This document shows positions 34,831 through 47,598 of a stretch of 64,000 nt of DNA, one piece after another. The notes beneath the pieces are model-generated. The model saw nothing but the letters and a program-made list of their open reading frames with translations. It did not search any database and had not been told where the DNA came from. Made by a program: the position numbers and the translations under genes. Origin of the DNA: Neodiprion pinetum (lineage: Eukaryota > Arthropoda > Insecta > Hymenoptera > Diprionidae); assembly GCF_021155775.2 (NCBI RefSeq), contig NC_060234.1, forward strand, positions 14,125,871 to 14,189,870, read 5' to 3'. The first letter of the stretch is position 1; each line of letters starts with the position of its first letter.

Positions 34831-35250
34831 TTGATACCTAGGCAGACCGACACTGTACCTTGGGGGTTTGCCGCAACCCTCCAATAACTATAGGATAGAA
34901 CTGTAGACGTAGAATTATTGTAAATATTTGACGTTTGACACCTTAGACGATCCACCATCAGGCAGAAACGTTTCACAGCAATACGATATTAAATGGATTT
35001 GAAGTTTTAAATAGTGAATTCATATACTTAACAATTATTCATTCATTATTAATATATCGAGTAATTATTCATATTTATTCGTATGCCACGAGAAAAGTTT
35101 GCGGAAAATGAAAAAAAAGTTTTCAGAAAACTTTTCTCCCATTTCATTAACACGTATAAAAAGTTTTCAGAATATGAAAAGAAGATTTCTGAAAATGAAA
35201 AAAAGTTTTCCAAAAAATAAAATGAACGTTAATCGTATGGGAAAATTGCA
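34831..35250. repeat. non-coding repeat insertion after PolB
   Basis: After the PolB tail the sequence changes to unrelated DNA. 34980-35090 matches 3740-3880, and 35090-35215 is an A-rich stretch with repeated GAAAAAAAGTTTTC. No coding frame. Confidence 0.5.
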
Positions 35251-35346
35251 GATTATATTACTATTATCATTATATTATCGCTATTGTTATTGTCATTGTT
35301 ATTGTTGTCGTCGTCGTCGTTGTTGTTGTTGTTATTATTTTATTTA
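35251..35346. repeat. imperfect TTA/TTG/TCG microsatellite at the 3' side of the R1-clade element
   Basis: Runs of ATTATTATC, TTATTGTTATTG, GTCGTCGTCG and TTGTTGTTGTT merge into the end of the retrotransposon. It is of the same kind as the long microsatellite at 40280-41452 on the other side. Confidence 0.75.
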
Positions 35347-35739
35347 TTCATATTCCGAAGAGTTGCGGAATCCAAGTTACGGATTCACGCCAGTCATACG
35401 GGCTACCGCGGATGTGGGACTCCAGAGTGGCCTACCCACTAAACCGCCACCTCCTGTGCAACGCCCCCAGCCAGGAACTATGGTGATATTACTTCTAGCT
35501 GAGGAATTTGTCTGTGTAAGTCTTGTCAGTCTGTCCATCCGTCCAGTGCAGGCCGTCTGTCAGTTACGTTACGTCAGGCAGCCGTCCGCCTTCTTACGTC
35601 GTAAGATTGTCTCTGTGTAAGTTGTTGCCACTCAACGTGTTGCCAACTTTCTATACTATGGAGAATCACCCCGACAACGTGGTCCGAAGTGATGCCTCCC
35701 ACGACCGTCTCCAGTCTCTGTCTCAGTTCTGTCCGCAGT

Positions 35740-38520
35740 ACGTATAGTTGGGCGTCCGTACTCGGTTCAAATTGTGTAAGTACCGTCTAAAATAACCGTG
35801 GCCCGTCAGAAACTGGGTGACGTAAAAATTCACATCCCCAAACCCCCTCTCGATCCACGGTCTCAGGTCCATAATAAGTCGTCTCGTCCAGTTTCCTGTC
35901 GTTCTTCCGTCCACCGTTCTTGCCACGTCTGTATCGTCGCGTCTATTTCCTTCGTTGCCGCGTCCCGTCGGGTCACGTCCGCGTCTCTTCCGTAGACCCT
36001 CTTGCGCTCGAACGCAAGAAGGTCTATGGGAATCACGCCTGCCACCACCAGAACGGCCTGTGCTGAGACCGTCCGATAGGAACAAGCAATCCTCAACGGT
36101 TTCGACTCTGTACCGTCATCATCGCGTGACAGTATTTCTTAGTCTCCAGAGAGTCGGCCCAGATCTCCGCACCGTAGAGGAGGATCGAGTTCACCGTTGA
36201 CATCAAAAGTCTTCGTTTCTCCGGTCTCGGTTCGTTTGTGTTTGCCATCAGGCGGCTTAGGGATGCTATCTTTTCAGCCGCCTTCTGAGCCGTTCATTGT
36301 GTGTGAGGCCAGAAGGTCATCTTAGTATCCAGGGTCACCCCCAGGTACTTGACTTCCCCTCTGGTCTCGATCTCGTCCGTCCACACCGTCACACGTAATT
36401 TGGTCGGTATTCGTCTTCTGGTGAGAAGCACCAGTTCTGTCTTTTCCGTCGCGAGTTGCAGTCCATGGTCAGTCATTCACCGTCCGACTCGTCTCATTGT
36501 CTAATTCAGTGCGTATTGTGCCAGATCTGTAGTACGCTCGACTATCACCGCCGCCACGTCGTCAGCTTAAGCGACTAAGCGAATGCCGAGCGGGAGCTCC
36601 AGTCTGAGCAGGCCGTCATAGATCCCGTTCCAGAAGTCAGGTCCCAATATGGAACCTTGAGCAACGCCCGCGGTGATCTGTCGCGTCACCTGACCTTCGG
36701 TCGTTTCGTACGTCGGTTATCTGTTCCGAAGGTAGTCTTCAACAACCCGGAGCAGGTAAGGCGGGACCTCGAAGTCGCCTCTCAGCGACTCTAGGATGTC
36801 CGTCCACCTGGCCGAGTTAAAGGCGTTCTTAACGTCCAGTGTCACCAGCAGCGCCATGGGTCGCGCTGCGTGGCAATTTCTGTCGACCGGCAGGAAGGAA
36901 GGAGTCAACCACCTCTTGGATCACTCCAATCGTTGATCGACCCCGCGGGAAGTCGAACTGCTGATCCGAGAGCCCTCCACCGTCCTGTATCGCGTCCGTA
37001 AGTCGTGGTCGCAGAAGCTATTCGTACAGTTTCCCTGTCGTGTCCAGTAAGCTCAGCGGCCAGTAGGCCGACGGCGTGCTGGGGTCACCCTTACCCTTTG
37101 GGATAAGGACCAACTTTGCCACCTTTCACCGGTCGCTAAATGTCCCTGTCGTGAGGCACGTGTTGTAGAGGTCGAGAAATATCTCCGGCCTCAGGCTCGC
37201 CATTAGCTGAAGAACCTCCGCCGGTACCCCGTCCGGTCCTGGCGCCTTACCCCTCTTCATTGCCTTAGTCGCTCCGACGAGCTCCTCGGCGGTGAAGACC
37301 TTGGGCGCCGCCGTCTCGTCGTCGTTCGTCGCGTCCGTATGCGTCGGGTGCGTCGGAAACGGTCCGTCGATGATCCGTCGTGCGGTTTCAGCATCCTTGA
37401 GTTCCGGCGGGATCCGGGCCTCCAGCCTACCGATCACAATCTTGTAACCGGCACCTCAGGGGTCGCGGTCCAGCTCCTTGCAGAGCTTCTTCCAGCATCG
37501 CGTCTTGCTGTCTCTAATAGCGTAAGTCAGTCGTGTTCGTTCGGTCTTGTACTCGGCCGGAAGGGTTTCCCTCTTAGGTCTCCCGCCAGCCCTCGTAACG
37601 CGTCGTCGTTTTGCCAGGCAACTCTTCCGCAGCTCGGCTATCTCGTCCACCAGTATTGTGGTGGTCTGTTGCGTCCGTACTGTCATTTTGGCATTGTTTT
37701 GTCGCACAGCCGCGTCGTCACGTTGGCCGTCTCGTTTGCCAGTCTTTCCGCCCTTTGCCGGCCAGTCAGCTCTAGGGGGACGTCGGTAATCGGGGCTGGC
37801 GCTGCCGCCAGTTCCGCCGAAAACTTCGTTACGTCGAGTTTGTCTATGTTCCACCACGAAGGGTGCTGGATCCTCGTCCGTGCCGTCCTTGTCTCTTCTG
37901 CCACTTCGAAGGCAATGTACTGATGATCGCTGGCCGTGTAACCCTCGAACACCTGCCACCGCCCCACCCGTGGAAGAATTCTGTCCGCAGTCATCGTTAC
38001 GTCCGGGATGGAGTCTCCGAATCCCGGCCGTCTGTACGTTGGTACGTCTCCTGTATTTGCCACTACTAGATCTAGCCTTGCGGCCATCTCCAGCAGCAGC
38101 CGTCCACGTCTGTTCGTTTCCGTCATGCCCCACTCGACCACCCTCTCGTTGAGGTCCCCCGCGACCACGAGGTCCCCGGGTAGGTCCCTGAGTCCGTCCT
38201 TGAGGAGCGCAACGTTCGCCAGGAACTCCGCCGCGGCACAGTTTGGGGTTAGGTAGACGCTGACGTAAGTGACAGCGCCCACCCTAGCCCAGACGTAGTA
38301 GTCCCCGACGCCACGAGCGGTTATCCGGGCTCGGGCAGCGCCCGTCACCTAGATAGCTGATGTCTTGGTCTCGTTCGTGATCCAATCCTGCGATTGTCGC
38401 ATCCTGTACGGCTTGCACAGGATCAGAATGTCGGCGTCGTGTTCGTCTGCTGTCTGTGGTAGTAGCATGTCTGCTTCCTACTGCGGTTCAGGTTACCTCG
38501 AACTATCCTGTGCGTCTTCC
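35740..38520 (-). pseudogene. R1-clade ORF2 (endonuclease-reverse transcriptase)
   Basis: The minus strand begins near 38510 with an RGNLNRSR block. The endonuclease follows, with VVAGDLNERVVEWG (about 38180), DSIPDVTM (about 38010) and YTASDHQYIAFEV (about 37930), the catalytic Asn/Asp/His set. The reverse transcriptase has AMKRGKAPGPDGVPAEVL (about 37260), LDVKNAFNSARW (about 36830) and, at about 36570, VA-stop-ADDVAA, where the first residue of the usual YADD box is a stop codon. EVKYLGVTLD (about 36350) and a C-terminal Trp/Gly/His-rich region with FLTGHGYFRRYL and YTYCG (about 35800) complete it. Several frame changes. The protein nicks target DNA and copies RNA there. Confidence 0.85.
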
Positions 38521-39978
38521 GGCCCGCCTCCCGCACTTCTCCAGCGCACGACGGTACACCGCGCACCTCCCGAAGCCCGCGAGATGCGACGCATCGCCGT
38601 GGCCCGCCTCGGCGCACAGTGAACAGGCCAGTCTGTTCTAAAAGTCCGTGGCGTAGTGTCCCGTCTCGCCACATTTCCTCCAGCACTTCATACGGTCTGT
38701 GTTTGTGCATTTTGCCTTTGTGTGCCCATATCCCAGGCACTTGTGGCATTTTGTCACCGTCAGTCGTGATCGGACGCGGCACCCCACCCATCCAATCCCG
38801 ATCCGTCGCCGGCCGAGCAGCGCTCTGGCTTCCTGCGACTCTAGGTCGCATACGGCCATAAACTGCTCGGCCGGATTCGGACCGAAGATGTGGACCCCAA
38901 AGTCCGCTTCTCGTCCCGTCTTTCGTTGCAGTGCCTGTATCACGTCGTTTCTGGTCGTGACACAGTCAAGGTGCATGATCTCCAGCTGTACTTTGGAGGT
39001 CCCGGCCCTGACGTTGCCTGCGTTGCCGACTGCGTCCTGCAGGACGCGTCGGAAGTCGTCTTGTCAGTTGGCGTCTGTCTTCATCTTCAGAAGACACAGA
39101 CCATCCTTCATCTTCCTAAGAGTCGTCACTTTAACGTGACTCTTCGCAGAGTCGACCGTGGTCCGCATCCTCCTCACGAAATCGGAGTACATTTTATCGT
39201 TGCCGGGTTTGACGAGCACAGCCGTCCCCCAATGTTTGGCAGCCGCCCTGTATCCCTCAGCCCCGGCCGTCGTGTCCGTTGTCGCGTTCGTCCCGTCCGT
39301 CGGCGTCTTCCGTTTTTTCTTTTCCTTTTTCCTCGTCGTCACGGTCTGCCAGTCAGCGGCTGGTTCCGCAACCGTTGCCCTCTTTTGAGAGGATTCCGGA
39401 GTGGTTCCAGTCGCCTCCCGTTTCTGTTTAGCCCCCGGAGTATTTTGTGGCCGTTGTTCCGTCTCAATGTCCGTTTTCGTCGTCTCGTTCTCCGTATTGT
39501 GATTCTTCGCGGCTGCTTTATCGCGCCTGTTCAGCGCAACGTCGGCAGTCTCGGGGATGGTCTTTATGCCCAGTTTATCGGACATAATCATGTTTTTTTG
39601 GATGGCCGCTGCCTCGGCCATCCTTGTCACTGTCCTGTGAATCAGTAACAATACGTCCGTTAGGTCCATATCGTCCGTGATTCGTGTCTCCGTGCCGATC
39701 GTGGATACAGCGGAAGCCCAACTCGCTCCGCTGCCCGTGCTCGACGTGCTGTCCATCCTGTCTCGTCGTAGTTGTCCCAGTGTCGTCCTGTCCGCTGTTT
39801 CAGTTTTCGTGTCCTCTGTCTTCGTTGCAGTTTTTGTCGCCTGGTCTTTGTACAACTTGCGGCCCATGCCGCTGCCATGGGCCATCGGGGCTTTCACCCG
39901 GTCGGAACCCAGGGTAGATTTCCCTTGTGCTGGGGCTACCACTTGAGGTATAACGTTGTTACCCTTGTGCATCTCCAT
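38440..39978 (-). pseudogene. R1-clade ORF1 (Gag-like RNA-binding protein)
   Basis: From ATG 39978 a long polar, Thr/Lys-rich N-terminal part leads to VKVTTLRKMKDGLCLLKMK, then one in-frame TGA (39066-39064) and continues in frame through RRIGIGWVGCRVRSRL to three zinc knuckles: CHKCLGYGHTKAKC, CWRKCGETGHYA and, after a TAG near 38640, CSLCAEAGHG. That order is the R1/TRAS-type ORF1. The protein coats the element RNA. Two in-frame stops interrupt an otherwise open frame, so decay is recent or slow. The frame ends in GC-rich sequence just before ORF2. Confidence 0.82.
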
Positions 39979-40033
39979 AAAAGTTCCTTAATGCTAAGGA
40001 ATTCCCCGTACTGTGCCGGAATATAGCACGGCC

Positions 40034-40253
40034 CCTGAGGTCGCCTCGGGGGCCTTCCATCGGGCTTGTGTCGACTTCCGTCCCCTTCAACTTACTAGAA
40101 AACCCCGGGATCGTCACTTCCCGAGCGAACAAGGTTTCTACGTCCAATCCGCCTCCTGAGGCCGCCTCGGGGGCCATCCGTTGGGCCTGTGCCAACTTCA
40201 GTCCCCCTTGACTTACTCGATGTACGCGGGGTCGTCACGTCCCGAACGAGGGA
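40034..40253 (-). repeat. two tandem 120-bp units in the 5' region of the R1-clade element
   Basis: CCTGAGGTCGCCTCGGGGGCC at 40034 recurs as CCTGAGGCCGCCTCGGGGGC at 40154, with ACTTACT and GGATCGTCAC/GGGTCGTCAC blocks in register. Repeated 5' units often act as promoter monomers in non-LTR elements. Confidence 0.7.
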
Positions 40254-40265
40254 TTCAACCCCCCG

Positions 40266-41460
<1,195 letters not shown>

Positions 41461-41579
41461 ATAATAATGATATGTTACACATGTATGCATAAGGAAAGAG
41501 AATGTGGAGATATTTTGTATAATTGAATATTTTATTGTATGTCTGAAAATAGATACAAATTATGCTACATGTCTGCTTT

Positions 41580-42143
41580 ATTCATCCAACTATTGTGTGA
41601 ACTATCGAATCAAAACCATTTTACATAAAGCTGATTCCCTCGTTTGCGTAATATTTTCTCCACCAGGTAGCCACCTGGGTATTTTACTTTGCTGAGCTCC
41701 TCCTCGTAGAAGGCTCCTTGGATGGGATGCTCTTGATAATCAGTAAGTTTGTAGGTGGGTGGATTGGTATTTTTCACGTCACTTACGGTGAATATTTCAG
41801 TCCGTAATCGCCGGATTCAGTCGTCTTTCGAACACATTCTCATATTTGCTGATTCGAACCCGGTCGCCAACTTTGGATTTCCGCTTCCGATCACTTCGTT
41901 TGATTTGCCGAGGCTTGTAAACACTCCGATACAGCTGTTTTTCGTTGTCCGCGTTGACATCCACCGGCTTCATCAGTATCGTGCGGTGCTGCGTGTTGTT
42001 GTAGGATTTCATCAAATCGCTCAAAATATCAGTCCACTTGTGAGATCCTCGGAGAGTAAATCGCTTCCACATTTTATTTTTAAACGTTCGGTTAAAACGT
42101 TCGCATATCGACGCCTTTAAATTGCTGAATGTCGAATAGATGT
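41580..42143 (-). pseudogene. int: Polinton integrase, C-terminal part (E residue, C-terminal domain, chromodomain)
   Basis: Minus strand from 42143: ICERFNRTF near 42100 carries the catalytic Glu; KWTDILSDLMKSYNNTQHR and KVGDRVRISKYENVFERR follow (about 42030-41830). After a frame change the tail continues with HPIQGAFYEEEL and VEKILRKRG (about 41730-41640), the chromodomain-like end seen in Polinton integrases. The N-terminal half lies at 57285-57690, on the other side of the Academ-like insertion. Integrase inserts the Polinton DNA and makes its target duplication. Confidence 0.85.
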
Positions 42144-42146
42144 TGA

Positions 42147-42595
42147 TAGTCTAAGAGCCAGTGGAAAGCTACCTGTATGTGTTTGACCAGACCTGGAGTT
42201 TTGTACAGTGAGGCCCCTATACCTACCATGAGATGGGGGTTCACTAAGGCCCAACTGGTGGACGCGGCGCGCGCTCAGGTGAGACAGGTATCGATTTTTG
42301 GCGAATTTGAAATGCATTTGACCACGTCTACCGTTTTGATATTTGAAAATATATTATTATTATTATCTAAAAATAACAATGGCAGACCATTATCGCGCGT
42401 TTAGCATAGTGGCAGGCAGTTTTGAAAGTGCTGGAAAAAAATTAAATTTTGAAATCAATTGACCACATCTGCCATTGATATATTTTATTTGTTTGGGTCT
42501 TAAAGACTTATATTTATCATGGCAGACGGCTTCATTGCGTACACACTCCAGCAGACAACACAAACTTAGCTACTATCCGGTCAGATGTATGCATA
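42147..42595 (+). repeat. left TIR of the Academ-like element
   Basis: Inverted partner of 56837-57281, nearly identical by eye. Starts TAGTCTAAGAGCCAGTGGAA and ends near CTTAGCTACTATCCGGTCAG. Confidence 0.88.
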
Positions 42596-42881
42596 GACTG
42601 TCTATAGCTATCTTTCTTTTTTCCACTATGTATTACTATTGTACTCATTCTAGCCTATAGTATTTTCTTTTATAGTTACTGGCATTCAAATAAATCAGGT
42701 TTTATACCTGAGAGGGCCTTCAGTTACCTTCAGTTATATCCCCACCCTAACCGGTTTTGCCAGATGTTTTCAGTATATTTGTGAACGTTCATACAGATGC
42801 CTCATGTTTCGTGAATTAAATGAAATACATAGTGTTGCTTTCTTCCGTTTTGTCTATTATTTATCAAATATATCTGACATT
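42596..42881 (+). other. Academ-like 5' non-coding region
   Basis: AT-rich leader between the TIR and the first coding frame. No motif recognised. Confidence 0.4.
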
Positions 42882-45115
42882 ATGTCGAGTAAAAAAAAAG
42901 AACTGAAGTGTGTTTTTTTGTGACAAGGTAAAAACTGATAAATTACTGATATTGTCAGAAGAAACTATGTCAAAATGTCAAAAGATTTTCAGGTTAAGAA
43001 AAATTCATAAATTAAAATATAAAGATCTTATTTTACCGGACGAAATTTATGATTCAGCATATCATATTAGTTGAACAACCATCTACATCAGCTGATACCT
43101 CCATAATTGATGATACAATTGCACATGATTCCCTTGCAAAAGATGTGAATCTTCCTGAGACAGAAGTAGAAAAAGAAATTGACGCTGAAGCAGAACAGCC
43201 GTTGGAGGAAAGACCACCTGAAGATTCAGCAGAATCATCAACTGCTCAGACTGCTGATACTGTAGCTCCACCAAGCGTAAATTTGTGTTTTTTTTTTTTT
43301 GTAATAAAAAAATGAAACAAAATCGGTCTAAGAATGAGCCATTACGAACTTCAGAGAAGGATCAATTTGAAAAAAGTATTTTATGAAACTTTAAGCCAGG
43401 TACTGAAATTTACAGTGAAACTTTGACTGAAATACAAAATGTTGTCTCTCGTGAAGTATATTATCATGATGTTTGCCGTCAAATTTTTAGAAATCAAAAA
43501 GGATCACTCGTCAAAAGTCTTGTCCGTACTTCATGGCACATCTCCCGAGAAATACATGAATCCGTTTATGAAGAAATATGTAATTTAATTGAAGATAATG
43601 TCATAAATCGAGGACGTTGTTCTTTTTTGAGTTATTTACATAAGGAATATCTTCAAATGTTTAAAGATTTAAGTGACGGCTCTGACGCATCATCCATATG
43701 TATCACACACTATTTAGAAGAAAAGATTCACAAGAAATTTAATGATAAAATTCAAATTTTGATATCGAGCAAAAAAAAAGTTGTTGCCCCAAAAGGCATT
43801 TCAACTATTGATGATTCATTATTTGCTCATTTGAAAGATCAAGATATTTTGCAGGAAGCTGCTGCCATTTTACGAGCGGAAATTTTAGGTGTGAAAAGAA
43901 AAAAATTACCTGATTATTTAACTAGTCAGCGGCTAATAAAAGGTGAATGTTCAACACCACCCCAGATTTCCGAATTTTTTTCATCAATTCTTGGCGGTTA
44001 CAAGCGTAAACGGCGAAATTGCGACAGTTTCCAACATCACGTAAAATCTCTGTCACAGGACATCATATATATGACTCACAATGGTAACATTAAGACCTCT
44101 AAACACATCTGCCTAGGCATGACATTAAAAAGTATTACAAGCAGTCGTAAGGTTATCGATGTAATAAATCGTTGTGGTCATTGTATAAGTTACAGCGCTG
44201 TCGAGGAGCTAGAAACAGAAGAAACGTTTTCATCAGTCTCACGTGCCGGAATATGCCCAGAGGTAATTAATACAAATGAAAATCTTGTAGCAGGTATGGC
44301 ATTTGACAATAATGACCGATTTGTTGACACCAAGACTGAAAAAGACACTCTCCATGATACAGTTGGAATAATGTATCAAAATATTCACCCCAACCTCGAA
44401 GACGACGATCTAGAAGAAGAAGAAGAAGATCAAGAAACTGAAGGTAATCAACATGATAAACATAGAAGACGATCTTTTGAGGAGATTGATTTTGAGTTAC
44501 CACAGTGTGCTAAAAAACTCATAAAAACATGTAATATTCAACCTGAAAGTGAGGAAGAGGTTAATATAATCGTGCATAAGAGTGTTTACGATCGGATTGA
44601 CAATATTTGGATGCTAAGTCATGCTGTAGGATCATTAAATACCCCTATGTGGACTGGTTTTAACAGTAAAATTATGACAGATGATACTCCACAACAATTG
44701 ATTTCGTATTTGACCCCGATTAATCATTCACCAACAAGCAATGCAGTAGTTTTGGCAACTATGCAGCAATGCATGACAGCCTTGGAAGAACTAAATCAAG
44801 AGTACATGCAAGTAACTTACGACTTAGCTATTGCGAAGATTGCACTGCAAATTCATGCTACAGAAGGTAACACCTTCCAAAAACTATTCATACACTTGGA
44901 TGCCTTTCACATAATGATGTCATACTTCAAGGCGATCGGAAAATTTGTTAATAATTGTGGTTTATCAACCATCATGGTTGAAAGCGAAATGCTTGCTAGT
45001 GGATCCATTTCAAGTTTCATTGAGGGCAAACATTTCAATCGCTGTAAACTATTACATTCAATGATGGCTTTAGGTCTACAAATAATGCATTTGAGATCTT
45101 TTCTAACACATGTAA

Positions 45116-45555
45116 CGTCCGTGAGTAGAGTTTACTCCTGAGCGGAAGGAGTAACCTGGTCGGCTTCGCTCTTACGTTTCAGGTCAACCGGAAATCAGGA
45201 TGAGGATTGAATAAACTTGAGTATGTTTGATATATCGATTATATGTTTATTGCGTAGAACTTGAGATACCGGTAGGAATAAATTGTGTGGTACGAAAGAT
45301 ATATAAGAAGTCTAGATGTGGAGTTGTCGAGAGTTAAAATAGGAGTGTCTCTCGAGACGTGAAACGTACGGGTGCAGAAAAGGTGTGACAATGCTAGAAG
45401 TATGGAATGGAATTTGATGAGTAAGCGCGATAGTGAATAGCGTGAGACTACGTAGAGATAAGAGGACAGGACAGAGACCATGAGATTAATGTAAGAACTG
45501 TGGGAGAGTGAGCGAGTAGGAAAAATAGAGAGAAGTGGTATGCTGGACGTAACAC
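45116..45555 (+). mobile_element. ~440-bp non-coding element with GTAACGTCC ends
   Basis: It begins GTAACGTCCGTGAG and ends CTGGACGTAAC, giving 9-base inverted ends, and separates two parts of the Academ-like coding frame. The flanks are ACACAT and ACACAC. Related pieces lie at 3905-4140 (inverted) and 4562-4700. No coding capacity, so a MITE-like element. Confidence 0.6.
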
Positions 45556-46013
45556 ACACAAAAATATTCAAATTTCTGAAGAGATCGCTGAAGAAATTGA
45601 ACGATTACAGAGTTGTCAGACACCTTCCTTCTTTATTCACGATGAAAGCTTGAAGGAACTCTGTAATGATTACGCTATTCACGAGCAACAAACATTAAAT
45701 GGTGAACATGGTAAAACATCTCAATTTTATGTGATTCACATCAAGCTTGTTTATTACTATTTAAAACTGAGTAGGAGCATTCGTGTTGGTGACTTTCAAT
45801 TGTATCTTGACATTTTACCAAAAATAACAAATTTATTTTTTGTATTTAACCATCAGAATTATGCAAAATGGACTGTCTGATATCATTGCAATTTAATGAA
45901 AGTTGCCACTACTCATCCTGGATTAGAGCAAGACTTCCGAAAAGGATTTTCCGGAATCAAGCGTACCAATAAGCCGTTTAGAGGCAGCCTATTGATCTTA
46001 CATTAGAGCAGAC

Positions 46014-46300
46014 TAGTGATGCCGTCGAGACGAGACATTTCTCGGCGAGACGAGACGAGATCGAGAAATTTCTTGTTTCGTCTCGAAAAACTCTCGTCTC
46101 GAACTCTTGAGACGAGACGAGAAATTTTTCTCGACTGACGAGATTCTCGATCGAGATTCTCGACATCTCGAGATTTCTCGAATTTCTCGAGATTTCTCGG
46201 ATTTTTCGAGATTTCTCGGATTTCTCGAGATTTCTTGAATTTCTCGAGATTTCTCGAGATTTCTTGTCAATTTCGAGATTCCTGGAATCTCTCAGTCTAC
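46014..46300. repeat. hAT left subterminal repeat zone
   Basis: Many copies of CGAGACGAGA and TTCTCGAGATTTCTCG in both orientations, matched by a similar zone at 49850-50020. These are the likely transposase-binding clusters of a hAT. Confidence 0.8.
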
Positions 46301-47484
46301 GTTTGATTTTTGGGGCACCGAATGAGAAAAATAAATAGTAACTAGGCGAGGCCTTGCCTCGCGAGGCCCGCGAGCGCTCTCAATTAATCAGGTTGCAGGA
46401 CTTCGCGAGGCTCCGCGAAGCCGCGAGCTAGCGACAAGGAGCTCGTAAGGACCCCGTAGCGCTTCGCTTCCCCGGCGGACTCGCGAGGCACGCACGGCGT
46501 CCCTCAAATTTTCATCGTTTTCGAGGATATTTCTGACGATTTTCGCAATCAAAGTTTTTACGTCGAACCGGCTCCGTGAAGAACGACTCTTGGATGTTTC
46601 TGGACCTCGTCGGCACCTTCTTTTCGTGTTGTTGAACACTGAAAAAGCGATCAAGTGAGTCCTTCGTTTTTCACCGGGCGTGCGACGCCATTACCAAGCC
46701 AATTATTCCCTTTTCGTCCCACTGATCAAGAAATCCCCGTTTTCTGTCTCTTCTCGAATTAATCATTCGAGAAAGAGTTTTTCGTCGGTCAATTCGACGT
46801 GACGAGTGTTGAGCCGCGAGTCGTTTCCCCAAAAATCCCTTCGAAGTCATTGAGCTCTTTTTTTTTGAGAATTGAGAACCCCCTTGTTTTGGAGCCAATA
46901 AGTTATCGAGCCATTAGATCATAGTTTCAACCCCTTTCTTAGTGTTTTTGTTGAGCCCTGTCGTCGATTAACAGCCCTGTGTCTCTTTCCATATCGAAAT
47001 TGCCCCGGTTTTTGTGTGTTTTGCGATGCTGGCGAGCGAGAACTTTGTTTCGTTCGATCAATCGGGTCTCGCCGGGGAAACCCGATTCGAACGTCCGCGT
47101 GGTTCGCTCGGCCGCGAGGCTCGCTCACCCAGTGTTCCCTCTTTGTCATCACGTATTAAATTATCGCTGTTAAATTGTTTATTGTTGTTTTCTTCGATCT
47201 TTTAAGTCCATTTTGAAACGGTTGCTGGACCGTCTGATCGTGGGATTTCCATAATTACTATTTTTTCGATTTTTGAAAATGATTTTTTTTTTCATAAATC
47301 ACTATGAATACCCATTTTTGTTACTGTATAGTATTTTTTTGGATACTCGGATTTTATTTTAACACTTTTTGCTTTCTCATAGGGGAAGCTATGTGACGGT
47401 GAAAATAGTTTTTTCCAGTTGCCAACGCCAATATGTTTAAAATGTCCTAAAACATCGAAAAATCATGTCTAAAAATATGTCCGG

Positions 47485-47515
<31 letters not shown>

Positions 47516-47598
47516 TTTTTAAATTATTGCTAACAGGTTTTTAAAATTAACGATTATCATTATAGATCTGACTATAAAGTGGTGGACTCTCGTGGAAA
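46301..47598 (+). other. hAT 5' region with a GC-rich island
   Basis: 46350-46500 is GC-rich with inverted CGAGGC/GCCTCG motifs, and 46500-47160 has moderate GC with short open frames without motifs. It probably holds the transposase promoter and 5' untranslated region. Captured host DNA cannot be excluded. Confidence 0.4.

Larger units (their letters stand above)
35347..40265 (-). mobile_element. R1-clade non-LTR retrotransposon inserted in a microsatellite
   Basis: Minus-strand element of about 4.9 kb. It has a 5' region with two ~120-bp tandem units (40253-40034), ORF1 with CCHC knuckles, and ORF2 with an apurinic-type endonuclease and a reverse transcriptase, and it ends in ...AATAAAATAATAACAACAAC. 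Both flanks are TTA-type trinucleotide repeats, so the target was the microsatellite itself. R1-clade elements are known for sequence-specific targets. GC-rich, unlike its surroundings. Many stops: inactive. Confidence 0.85.

Noticed and set aside
37339..40026. Numerous plus-strand frames across the R1-clade element
   Set aside because: High GC content leaves many frames open; the minus strand carries the endonuclease, reverse transcriptase and zinc-knuckle motifs.
42177..42404. Open frame repeated at 57020-57220
   Set aside because: It is part of the TIR of the Academ-like element, present in both copies by inversion, with no motif.
47486..47512. (GT)n run as a regulatory element
   Set aside because: A short dinucleotide microsatellite; nothing suggests function beyond that.
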